From assembly GCA_014379815.1 (NCBI GenBank), contig JACMLA010000485.1:1-27150 (forward strand): a DNA stretch of 27,150 bases, written 5' to 3'. Origin of the DNA: Bryobacteraceae bacterium. GTDB taxonomy: Bacteria; Acidobacteriota; Terriglobia; Bryobacterales; Bryobacteraceae. The position numbers and the translations under genes are program-made. This document shows, one piece after another, positions 17,385 through 24,648 of this stretch (position 1 is the stretch's first letter; each line of letters begins with the position of its first letter). The notes beneath the pieces were generated by a model. It ran no database searches. It was not told where the DNA came from and saw nothing but the letters and a program-made list of their open reading frames with translations.

Positions 17385-19259
17385 TCAGGCTCCTTCGCGG
17401 ATGGCCCGCAATCGAATAGCTACCAGATCGGTCGACTCAATTGCCCGTCGCAGGCTCGCGGTCGCACCACCGAACGGGACGATGTCGCGATACAAATCCT
17501 GAGCTTTCTCCAGATCAGTGCTAGCTCGCTCCAGAAAGTCCTTTTCTTCGGGATAGCCCTCGGCCCGCACGGCCTCGCGCATCAGGCGTTCCGCGCGCCT
17601 CTGGTGTGCATCGGCCAGCAACGCCTTCTCCCGTCGACCTCTTTTGTGGCCTCGCCTGGTAGCCTGCTCCACAGCGTCCCGGGCGCGATCCACGTCATTC
17701 AGCGAGTATGCGTACAGTGTCGCCAATCCAATAAATGGATCGGGAGACTTTGTCATGAAGTTATGGGCCTGTTCAAATTTTGTTCGCGACTCGTTCAGCA
17801 GCTTTCCGGAAAGCCTGCTTCTGCCTTTGATTCGGGCAATGTGTGCCTGACAGAGATAGATTTTGCCGCGGATTTCCTTATCGGACGGGCTTAGCTGCAG
17901 TGCCTTCGACAGTGCCGCCTCCGCTGCAATCCAGTCCTGCTCGGTAATCGTAGGAGCCTCCGCTTCGCGAAATTCGAGGATGATGCGATCCGCGGATGCC
18001 AGGAGTTTTTCCGTCATAGCCCGGCGCGGACCATGCAGAACCAGAGGGATGTGAGTCTCGTTTTGCAGTTCCTGATATCGCACGAAGGCGACGTTCAGAT
18101 CTTTGATGCGCTCAGTCTCCAGTTGTCGGGCGAGTTCATCTCCCTTGCGCCACACATTGATTTCATGCAGCACAAACCAGGAAAACGACAATACTATGGC
18201 CAGCAAACTGAACCCGATTACCTGTCGTGCGTTTCGGGAAACAGAATAGGTTCGATTCTTGGGAAGGACTTTCTCAATCGGGGTGGGCCGTGGTGGCTGC
18301 TGCGTGCGACGAGTTGCATCATCCACTTCGGCCACGGGAACAGCGGTCCTGCGCGTTGCGTCGTTGTCGAAGGCAATGGGAACAGCGGCAGCAGGCATTG
18401 TCTCTGCGACAGTCTTCCGTCCCTCCAGAAACGCACGTAAGTCAGCTCCGAACTCGGAAGCGGCTCTGTATCGCTGGGCAGGATCGGCATGCAGAGCCTT
18501 GCGCAATATTGCGGCGAATGCTTTTGGAAACTGTTCGGGAATGGGAGGAACTGCCCGGTACGTCCGGATCAGGTGCTCGAGACGAGGTCCGTTCTCCGCC
18601 TGAAAGAACGGCTTTGCGGTGACTACTTCCCAGAGGACCACTCCGACTGCCCACAGGTCGCTATCTACGGTGATTTCGCCGCTTCGCAAACGTTCCGGCG
18701 AAGAGTACTGCGAACTGCCAAACTGAATCTGCGTGAAACTTCGTGTGAGCGAAAGAGCTTTGGCGATGCCGAAGTCCAGTACCCGAAGCTCACCGTCTGG
18801 TGTAATTCGGATATTCCGTGGCTTGATATCACCGTGGACGATGCCCCGGTAGGACTGACCGTCGATCACAGCATGGAAATTATGAGTAATGGCGAGAACT
18901 TCGCTTAGATCGAGGCCGATTCGAGCGGCAAATCTGACACCAAGTGGGCCGGCCCGAAGCAGCTCCGACAGATCCTGACCTTCGACATACTCCATCTCAA
19001 TGAAGAAGAATCCATCGAGCTCGCCGAAATCCCGGATGTTGGTGATGCGCTTGTCGATGCCGCAAATCTGTTTTTGAAGGTTGGCACCACGACGTTCGGC
19101 CGCCGCGATCTCCTGCCGGTCGAGGTCCGGTCCCAGTTCAATCAGCTTCAGGGCGACGCGCTTGTTATCGAGTAGATTCTCGGCAAGATACACCGTTCCC
19201 ATGCCGCCTTTAGGCAGCAGTTGCAGGATACGGAAATTACCGAACTCTCGGGGGTGCAT
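17385..19259 (-). CDS. transmembrane Ser/Thr protein kinase (Hanks type), TPR-like outer region
   Basis: A 624-residue receptor-type kinase. Kinase domain about 7-280: glycine loop PKGGMGTVYLAE (16-27; the first Gly is Pro), Lys38 in VALKLI, catalytic HGDIKPRN (142-149) with HGD in place of HRD, DFG (162-164) and SPE (187-189). The missing Arg makes it a non-RD kinase, a class that usually does not need activation-loop phosphorylation. A cytoplasmic linker (about 281-346) has two DATRRT motifs (300-305, 314-319) and leads to one membrane helix (347-365). The outer region (366-624) is helical with TPR-like units and lacks the PASTA repeats of PknB. Its start overlaps the PP2C gene by 23 bases. 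Expected targets: the FHA proteins and the RodA-PBP system. Confidence 0.95.
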   Translation of the reverse strand: MHPREFGNFRILQLLPKGGMGTVYLAENLLDNKRVALKLIELGPDLDRQEIAAAERRGANLQKQICGIDKRITNIRDFGELDGFFFIEMEYVEGQDLSELLRAGPLGVRFAARIGLDLSEVLAITHNFHAVIDGQSYRGIVHGDIKPRNIRITPDGELRVLDFGIAKALSLTRSFTQIQFGSSQYSSPERLRSGEITVDSDLWAVGVVLWEVVTAKPFFQAENGPRLEHLIRTYRAVPPIPEQFPKAFAAILRKALHADPAQRYRAASEFGADLRAFLEGRKTVAETMPAAAVPIAFDNDATRRTAVPVAEVDDATRRTQQPPRPTPIEKVLPKNRTYSVSRNARQVIGFSLLAIVLSFSWFVLHEINVWRKGDELARQLETERIKDLNVAFVRYQELQNETHIPLVLHGPRRAMTEKLLASADRIILEFREAEAPTITEQDWIAAEAALSKALQLSPSDKEIRGKIYLCQAHIARIKGRSRLSGKLLNESRTKFEQAHNFMTKSPDPFIGLATLYAYSLNDVDRARDAVEQATRRGHKRGRREKALLADAHQRRAERLMREAVRAEGYPEEKDFLERASTDLEKAQDLYRDIVPFGGATASLRRAIESTDLVAIRLRAIREGA

Positions 19260-20841
19260 TCGTTCGTGAGGGTCTTCTGAGCGGCGGTCCGGCGGAACTA
19301 ACGTCTGGACGTAATACGGTGTTTTCCTTCAAAAGTTCCGTGCTGTCGATGCGGGGTGGGGCAAAGAGTGCTTCGGCAGCACGAATTACATTGCCTTGTA
19401 AAACGGGATGAGCGTTGCCGGTGATGACGACTGCCGGATGACCATTGGAAGTCAGGTCGTTGCCCGTGAGCCTCGGCCCGCTGCCTTCGCCGCCGATGAC
19501 AACGGCAGCACGATTTCGCGCCTCGACCCGGTTGGCACGCACCACCGTCCCTGGGCTGCTGGTAAGTTCTATGCCAGCGGTCACCGTACCGGTGATGCGG
19601 TTGTCAGTGATTTCCACGGAAGATGCCACGATCTGTATTGCTGTTTGCAGATATACCGAGTCGTCTGGCTGAATCCAGAAGCCTTCGACACGAACCGACC
19701 GGAGATTTTCCCCTGAAATAGCCACGCCGCTGGAACGCAGAATGGCAGCATGGGGTTTCTCACTGACAACGTTGATTCCATCCTTCAAGCGGATCTGTTC
19801 GTTGTAGGTCCCCGGAGCGACAAGGATGGAGTCGCCTGGACTCGCCGCTTCGATCGCGCTGCTGATGTCGTTGGCGACGCGCCAGATCCGAGGGGTGCGC
19901 ACGGCTCCGATGCCAAACGTCTCTCCGTCAGAACCTGCGATCCAGTGCGGCTTGGCTACGGCTACAAGGATTAGCGGAAGCAGAAAACCGTAAAGCAGGA
20001 AGGCCCATCGCGACGCCAGAAGATTCACAGGCGCTGGCTCCAGCAGGGGAACAGTAGTTCGCGGGCTACTATGGCGACGCCGTACTCCTGCCGCGAACCG
20101 CGGACCTTCCACCAGAACGACGGTGACGTTATCTTTCCCGCCCGCTTGATTTGCGGCTTCGATCAAACCGCGTACCGCCGAATCCGGGTTGCCAGCGTTA
20201 CCCTCAACGATAGACAAGATCTGTTTGGATGTAATCAGATCACTGAGTCCGTCACTGCATAGCAGAAGAACACTCTCCGCCGGCAAGAGCTCCCTGCTGA
20301 TCTCGATAAAGTCGGAGTCATCAGGAGAGTGCTCCTTTGTCCCGACATCCCGGTAGACCTCGTTACGCCGGGGATGCCGCATGGCGCTTAACTCATCGAG
20401 CTCGCCCCGGTCTTCCCGCTCGCCGACCGGCGAATGGTCGTGAGTCAGTTTGCGTATCTCGCCTGCCTGAATCAGGTAAAGCCGGGAGTCTCCAACTTGA
20501 CCTATATGAACCTCGCCATCCTCCACAACAGCTACGGTCAGCACGCACGCCATGCCATGCCAGTCGTCGTTTGTCTGGGCCAGACGGTATATTTCGTTAT
20601 TAGCGAGAGCAATTGCTTCGCGAATGCGGACGGGAACAGTTCCAGTGAGACGTTCCAGGCGAGCCCTGAGAAACTCGCAAGCAGTATCGGCGGCTTTCTC
20701 TCCCGCCGCCTGTCCGCCCACGCCGTCGATGACAAAGAATATCCCACGCTCACCATCAGCATGGAACCTGTCCTCGTTATTGCCACGGCGACGGCCGGCG
20801 TCGGACAAACCAGCCGCCTGAAAGCGGGTGATCACAGCCAT
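19237..20841 (-). CDS. PP2C-type phosphatase fused to an extracellular beta-helix
   Basis: A 534-residue membrane phosphatase that should reverse the neighbouring kinase. The PP2C domain (about 1-245) has all metal-site motifs: RRRGNNEDRF (17-26), DGVGG (39-43), GDSR (117-120), SDGL (196-199) and KDN (236-238). One membrane helix lies at about 279-296. The outer part (about 320-490) is a right-handed beta-helix: SPGDSILVAPGTYNEQIRLK, then repeats such as SSVEITDNRITGTVTAGIEL and SGPRLTGNDLTSNGHPAVVI, as in NosD/pectate-lyase-like proteins. Mycobacterial PstP has only a short undefined outer region. The ATG at 20841 is chosen over a GTG at 20883 because the PP2C core starts here and the upstream small gene overlaps it. 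The stop lies inside the kinase gene. Confidence 0.93.
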   Translation of the reverse strand: MAVITRFQAAGLSDAGRRRGNNEDRFHADGERGIFFVIDGVGGQAAGEKAADTACEFLRARLERLTGTVPVRIREAIALANNEIYRLAQTNDDWHGMACVLTVAVVEDGEVHIGQVGDSRLYLIQAGEIRKLTHDHSPVGEREDRGELDELSAMRHPRRNEVYRDVGTKEHSPDDSDFIEISRELLPAESVLLLCSDGLSDLITSKQILSIVEGNAGNPDSAVRGLIEAANQAGGKDNVTVVLVEGPRFAAGVRRRHSSPRTTVPLLEPAPVNLLASRWAFLLYGFLLPLILVAVAKPHWIAGSDGETFGIGAVRTPRIWRVANDISSAIEAASPGDSILVAPGTYNEQIRLKDGINVVSEKPHAAILRSSGVAISGENLRSVRVEGFWIQPDDSVYLQTAIQIVASSVEITDNRITGTVTAGIELTSSPGTVVRANRVEARNRAAVVIGGEGSGPRLTGNDLTSNGHPAVVITGNAHPVLQGNVIRAAEALFAPPRIDSTELLKENTVLRPDVSSAGPPLRRPSRTNAPPRVR

Positions 20842-20942
20842 TTGTTTGTCCCGCTTTTTACCAGAACTTTGTAAAACTGCCACGCTATAAACGCGACAAA
20901 TACGATGACGAAAGGAATGCGAAGATGGAACAAGGTTTCCAC
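20832..20942 (-). CDS. 36-residue single-span membrane protein
   Basis: A small gene between the FHA and PP2C genes. It starts at GTG 20942 with GGAAG (from CCCGGAAGTAG) about eight bases upstream, fifteen bases after the FHA stop, and its stop overlaps the PP2C ATG by ten bases. The product METLFHLRIPFVIVFVAFIA plus WQFYKVLVKSGTNKWL is one hydrophobic helix (about 9-24) with a basic tail (inside by the positive-inside rule). In Actinobacteria this position is held by FhaB, which starts with a membrane helix and then has an FHA domain; here only the helix is present. It may anchor or couple members of the complex; function unknown. Confidence 0.6.
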   Translation of the reverse strand: METLFHLRIPFVIVFVAFIAWQFYKVLVKSGTNKWL

Positions 20943-20957
20943 TTTTCTACTTCCGGG

Positions 20958-21818
20958 TCACGCTTTTTCCCACTCGAGTGTGACAATTCCTGCCAAAATT
21001 ATGGTGGCTTTTGGGGACAAAACGCTTTCTGAGCCCGACTGCAAAGTCTGTCCGTTCACTACGGTGCCAAATTGGCTCAAATCTGTTATATAAGCGTTTC
21101 CAGAGCGGTCCCTCCGAATTCGTAAGTGCTCGCGCGAGATGTCTGGAGGAGCATTCAAACGAACGTCAACCCAAACCGCTTTCCCACCTCTGCCGACAGC
21201 AATTTCGTCCTTGGTTACCGGAAATTCTATGGGATTGCCTTGCTCTTCGTAACGAAGCCAACCAACGATACTGGCTCCAGTTGTCGCGGAAGCGGGTCGC
21301 GAGACAGCTGAGGTAGCCTCAGGGTCGGCTGGCTCGGGCGCTGGTGCGGAATACGAAACGCCGCCCTGTTTGCGTGTGATTCGCTGCGTCATATCGCCCT
21401 CGAAATTCGGTGGCGGCGCCGCAGCAAGTTCGGAACGAATTTCGATATCTCCAGTCTCGAGCGATCCTTCCACATCGGGATAGAACTCAATCGTGTACTC
21501 GCTGTCCAGAATGCGGAAGTCCCGCGGTGCTTCTTTCTTTTCCAGCCCAAACAGCCTGGCGATTTTGGACGGCTCAGACCGGTGATTCATTTCGTCGAGT
21601 CGTTCCCGAAGGGCCTGACGGGCTTCTGTTCTGAGAGCCGTTAGAACAGGCCGGATTGCATCGAAGGCGGAGGGATGCAGGTAGACATGAAAGACGCAGG
21701 GCAGTACGACAGTGCGGCGCATCCGGAACAGCCCGGCTTCGGCGTTGCGAAGAACCTCGGCTATGATCTCGTCGCCATTGATGTGGCGTTCGGTAGTCGT
21801 TTGCTGCTCCCCTCGCAT
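20958..21818 (-). CDS. FHA-domain protein with DUF3662-like N-terminus, first gene of the operon
   Basis: A 286-residue cytoplasmic protein. Residues about 10-130 (EVLRNAEAGLFRMRRTVVLP, then FHVYLHPSAFDAIRPVLTAL) resemble the N-terminal domain of FhaA; a Pro/Ala-rich linker (about 145-185) leads to an FHA domain (about 195-285) with GRGGK, PPDISREHLRIRR and DLSQFGTVVNGQTL, the phosphothreonine pocket signature. The ATG at 21818 is preferred over 21899, which would overlap the divergent gene and add 27 residues of low similarity to anything. It heads a six-gene operon with the PP2C, kinase, RodA-PBP and second FHA gene. The start region holds a perfect palindrome. Confidence 0.86.
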   Translation of the reverse strand: MRGEQQTTTERHINGDEIIAEVLRNAEAGLFRMRRTVVLPCVFHVYLHPSAFDAIRPVLTALRTEARQALRERLDEMNHRSEPSKIARLFGLEKKEAPRDFRILDSEYTIEFYPDVEGSLETGDIEIRSELAAAPPPNFEGDMTQRITRKQGGVSYSAPAPEPADPEATSAVSRPASATTGASIVGWLRYEEQGNPIEFPVTKDEIAVGRGGKAVWVDVRLNAPPDISREHLRIRRDRSGNAYITDLSQFGTVVNGQTLQSGSESVLSPKATIILAGIVTLEWEKA

Positions 21819-21820
21819 CG

Positions 21821-21848
21821 TTCCCGCGTTTTCATAGTAACGCGGGAA
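21821..21848. promoter_or_regulatory. 10-8-10 perfect palindrome, candidate operator
   Basis: TTCCCGCGTT (21821-21830), eight bases, AACGCGGGAA (21839-21848): perfect arms in the 29-base gap between the divergent FHA operon and the POTRA gene. The right arm ends on the A of the plus-strand ATG. On the minus strand TACTAT, a possible -10 for the operon, spans the centre, so a bound protein would block it. Confidence 0.55.
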
Positions 21849-22903
21849 TGGCTCAGACGCGTCCGACAAGTGTGCGAGCTTCGCTGCTGCTTCTTCCACT
21901 CGTAGTGTGCCTGCATGCTACGTATCTGCATGGTGTAGGTCAGGCACAAGGCCTTCCCATTGGAATCGTCCAAATTTACGGAAATCATCGGGTATCGGAA
22001 AACGATGTGCGGAAGATTCTGGGCGTTCGTGAGGGCGGCAGCCTCCCGAAGTCGAAGGGGGACATCGAGGAGCGCCTGGCTTCTCTGGACAACGTAGTCT
22101 CAGCCAACCTGTTTGCGGCCTGTTGCGACGAAAAACGGACGATCCTTTACGTCGGAATTGAGGAGCGTGGCAGTACCCACTTTGACTTCAATGAAGAACC
22201 CACAGACGATCAGGTCACTCTGCCAATCGCCATCGGCCAGGCATATGCACAGTTCCTGAACGCTGCGAGTGTGGCCGCAAAAGCCGGCGAAACCGGTGAG
22301 TTGTTGAGCGACGGCCATTCCCTGATGCAAAGCGCCAAAGTGCGCTACATACAACTCGGCTTCCTGGCAATGGCCGACGATAATGTCGCGATTCTGCGGA
22401 AGGTGCTGGCGCAATCGGCCGACCCGGAACAGCGAGCGATTGCGGCCTATGTAATCGGCTACGTAAAAGACAAGGCTTCGGTCCAGGAAGATCTGCAGAA
22501 AGCATTACGGGACGCCGACCCGACGGTGCGGGCAAACGCATTGAGGGCTCTAGCCGCGTTCGTCGTGTACTCCCAGAAGCACCCCGAAGCCGGGTTAAGA
22601 ATTTCGCCGACATGGCTGATCGAGATGCTGCACTCCATCGTCTGGACGGATCGCAACAATGCTGCGGTCGCACTGGTTACGCTGACCGAAGGCCGTGATG
22701 GCGCACTCCTCGATCAGCTACGTGAGAGAGCGATTCAGCCGATCGTCGAAATGGCGCGTTGGAAGTACCTGCCACACGCGCTACCCGGCTTTATTCTCGC
22801 CGGTCGGCTGGCCGGTCTAAGCGAAGAGGATCTGCAGGCAGCATGGAACAAAGAGACACGAGAGCCTGTGATTAAGAAGGCTGTCGCTTCGGCAAAGCGC
22901 TGA
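21848..22903 (+). CDS. exported POTRA-like/HEAT-repeat protein
   Basis: A 351-residue protein. A signal peptide (SLLLLPLVVCLHATYLHG, about 12-33) is followed by a POTRA-like domain (about 36-108: IGIVQIYGNHRVSENDVRKI, then NVVSANLFAACCDEKRTILY), the fold found in BamA, FtsQ and TpsB. The rest is helical with HEAT-like units (about 175-300; AIAAYVIGYVKDKASVQEDL, then DADPTVRANALRALAAFVV). No beta-barrel follows, so this is not a BamA. POTRA/HEAT combinations suggest a periplasmic scaffold for protein or envelope assembly; function is not known. It diverges from the kinase/FHA/RodA operon across a palindrome, so the two may share a regulator. It converges on the GDPD gene with one base between stops. 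Confidence 0.78.
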   Translation: MAQTRPTSVRASLLLLPLVVCLHATYLHGVGQAQGLPIGIVQIYGNHRVSENDVRKILGVREGGSLPKSKGDIEERLASLDNVVSANLFAACCDEKRTILYVGIEERGSTHFDFNEEPTDDQVTLPIAIGQAYAQFLNAASVAAKAGETGELLSDGHSLMQSAKVRYIQLGFLAMADDNVAILRKVLAQSADPEQRAIAAYVIGYVKDKASVQEDLQKALRDADPTVRANALRALAAFVVYSQKHPEAGLRISPTWLIEMLHSIVWTDRNNAAVALVTLTEGRDGALLDQLRERAIQPIVEMARWKYLPHALPGFILAGRLAGLSEEDLQAAWNKETREPVIKKAVASAKR

Positions 22904-22904
22904 T

Positions 22905-23747
22905 TCACGGCTTTCGTTTGAGATAAGACACCAGCGCCGCGGGGTCGTCCGTGATAATCGCGTCCACCCCTGCATCGATCAGCTTTTGCCAGTCTTCCGG
23001 CTTGTTTGCGGTCCACGGCACCACCTGCAGCCCTGACTTGTGGGCTGCGTCGACCTGGTCTTTCGACACCAGTGGATACATCGGCGAAACAATCGGAACT
23101 TCTCCGGCTTCCTTCGCGATTGCGACAAAATCCTTTGGCTCACCAGCGTACAGTGCGGACAAACGGATTTCGGGCGCGATCTTCTTCATCGCACGCAGCG
23201 TCCGGAAATCGAAGGATTGCAGGATAACCCGCTTCTCCAGTTGGTGCTTGCGAATCACGGCCAGCACAAGGGTGACGAACTCTTCTGGCGTCGGAGTAAG
23301 CTCCGGTTTATCCGGCAGAATCTTGGTTTCGATGTTGAAGTCGACTTTACTGGCTTTTGCCGCCTCGAAGACCTCGTCAAGCGTCGGCATGCGGGTGAAG
23401 GGGACGGTTTTCTGGCTTGGGAACGACGGATTTTGTTTTGCTCCGCAATCATACTTGCGGACTTCGTCCAAAGTAAGTTCCCGGATCGGAGCGTGATCGC
23501 GGGGGCCTGTACACACAGGGGCGCTCAGCAACGAGTCGTGAGACACGACAACCACGTTGTCCTTTGTTACACCCATATCGAGTTCCAGCACATCGGCACC
23601 GCTTCGGATGGCGTACTGGAATGCGGGGAGAGTGTTTTCCGGCATCACGGCCCGGGCCCCGCGATGGCCGTGGACCAGGATCTTAGGTTGTGCTGCGATT
23701 GACATAATCTGGCTTAGCACTCCGACGATCAGGACAAGCGTACGCAT
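22905..23747 (-). CDS. exported glycerophosphodiester phosphodiesterase
   Basis: A 280-residue GDPD-family enzyme, hydrolysing glycerophosphodiesters to glycerol-3-phosphate and an alcohol. Signal peptide at about 1-20 (RTLVLIVGVLSQIMSIAAQ) puts it outside the cytoplasm, like GlpQ. TIM-barrel active-site pieces are clear: GHRGARAVMPENT (His, Arg, Glu-Asn-Thr), DVLELDMGVTKDN, VVSHD, NIETK, and the end VPWTANKPEDWQKLIDAGVD, ITDDP. All catalytic residues appear intact. Start ATG 23747 lies only 14 bases from the divergent start at 23762, so promoters must reach into the opposite gene. It converges on the POTRA gene. Confidence 0.92.
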   Translation of the reverse strand: MRTLVLIVGVLSQIMSIAAQPKILVHGHRGARAVMPENTLPAFQYAIRSGADVLELDMGVTKDNVVVVSHDSLLSAPVCTGPRDHAPIRELTLDEVRKYDCGAKQNPSFPSQKTVPFTRMPTLDEVFEAAKASKVDFNIETKILPDKPELTPTPEEFVTLVLAVIRKHQLEKRVILQSFDFRTLRAMKKIAPEIRLSALYAGEPKDFVAIAKEAGEVPIVSPMYPLVSKDQVDAAHKSGLQVVPWTANKPEDWQKLIDAGVDAIITDDPAALVSYLKRKP

Positions 23748-23748
23748 A

Positions 23749-23754
23749 TAGAAT
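23749..23754 (+). promoter_or_regulatory. -10 box, likely leaderless start of the isomerase-like gene
   Basis: TAGAAT (5 of 6 to TATAAT) seven bases before the ATG at 23762, wholly inside the 14-base divergent gap. No Shine-Dalgarno is present. Any -35 would lie in the GDPD coding sequence. Confidence 0.45.
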
Positions 23755-23761
23755 CAACCTT

Positions 23762-24646
23762 ATGGTAATCACCCGCCGAGCTGCACTTCTCTCGCTTGCT
23801 GTCGCCCCTGCCGTCCGGAGTCAGTCCGCTCGTCCACCTCTTTGCATCTTCTCCAAACATATGGCGAAGTTCGGGTATGAGGATCTGGCGAAGCACGCCA
23901 AAGAAATAGGCTTTGATGGAGTGGACCTGACGGTTCGTGCAGAAGGCCATGTCTTGCCGGCCAACGTTGCGAGGGATCTGCCGAAAGCAGTTGCCATTCT
24001 TCGCGAACGAGGCCTGATAGTGCCTATGATCACCACTGGGCTCCTGCGGGCGGATGAAGCGCCAACCCGGCCCACGCTGGCGACTGCTGCTCGCCTAAAG
24101 ATTCCGTACTGGAAGTCGGGGTATCACCGGTATACAAAGCTCGATGCTGCCGGGAGGGTCGAACAACTTGCTGCGGAGTACCGGCCACAGGTAGCAGGCC
24201 TGGCAGCTCTGTCGAAAGAGTACGGCATTACCTGCGGTCTGCACAATCACTCAGGCGACTACTACGGCTCGGCAGTGTGGGATCTCAGGGAGGCCATGTC
24301 GAACCTGGATCCGAAGTATATCGGCTACTATTTCGACCCGGCACACGCCACGGTCGAGGGAGGTCTGGGGAACTGGCGCACGTCCCTGAATCTCGTGGCG
24401 CCGCGTCTGAAGATGGTGTCGCTGAAAGACTTCTATTGGGAGAAAACCGGAGGGAAGTGGAACGTGCGCTGGTGCCCCATCGGCCAGGGAATGGTCGACT
24501 GGCCTGTGGTCTTCAAAAGCTTCAAAGCGGCGTCCTTTACTGGACCATTGACCCTCCACACCGAGTACGAGATGAAAGACGAACTGGCGTCCATCGCCAA
24601 GGACTACGAGTTTGTGCGATCACAGATGAAGGCGGTCTGGGGCTAA
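23762..24646 (+). CDS. exported sugar phosphate isomerase/epimerase-like protein
   Basis: A 294-residue xylose-isomerase-like TIM-barrel protein. The first 20 residues (MVITRRAALLSLAVAPAVRS) have twin arginines and a hydrophobic run, a TAT-type signal. Barrel motifs are visible: HAKEIGFDGVDLTVRAEGHV, ITCGLHNHSGDYYG, GYYFDPAHATVEG, PRLKMVSLKDFYWEK and GPLTLHTEYEM, matching the metal-binding His/Asp/Glu positions of the family. These proteins isomerise or epimerise sugars or inositol derivatives; substrate unknown. Exported TAT versions are common in Acidobacteria and Planctomycetes. It converges on the Cys-rich gene with two bases between stops. Confidence 0.9.
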   Translation: MVITRRAALLSLAVAPAVRSQSARPPLCIFSKHMAKFGYEDLAKHAKEIGFDGVDLTVRAEGHVLPANVARDLPKAVAILRERGLIVPMITTGLLRADEAPTRPTLATAARLKIPYWKSGYHRYTKLDAAGRVEQLAAEYRPQVAGLAALSKEYGITCGLHNHSGDYYGSAVWDLREAMSNLDPKYIGYYFDPAHATVEGGLGNWRTSLNLVAPRLKMVSLKDFYWEKTGGKWNVRWCPIGQGMVDWPVVFKSFKAASFTGPLTLHTEYEMKDELASIAKDYEFVRSQMKAVWG

Positions 24647-24648
24647 TT

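Noticed and set aside
13456..21818. Reading the kinase locus as a phage-defence (Stk2-like) system
   Set aside because: All neighbours are wall-synthesis or phospho-signalling genes; no nuclease, NTPase or toxin is present.
22905..24646. Assigning GDPD and the isomerase-like gene to a phosphonate or inositol pathway
   Set aside because: They are divergent, exported and have no pathway partners in view; substrate calls would be guesses.
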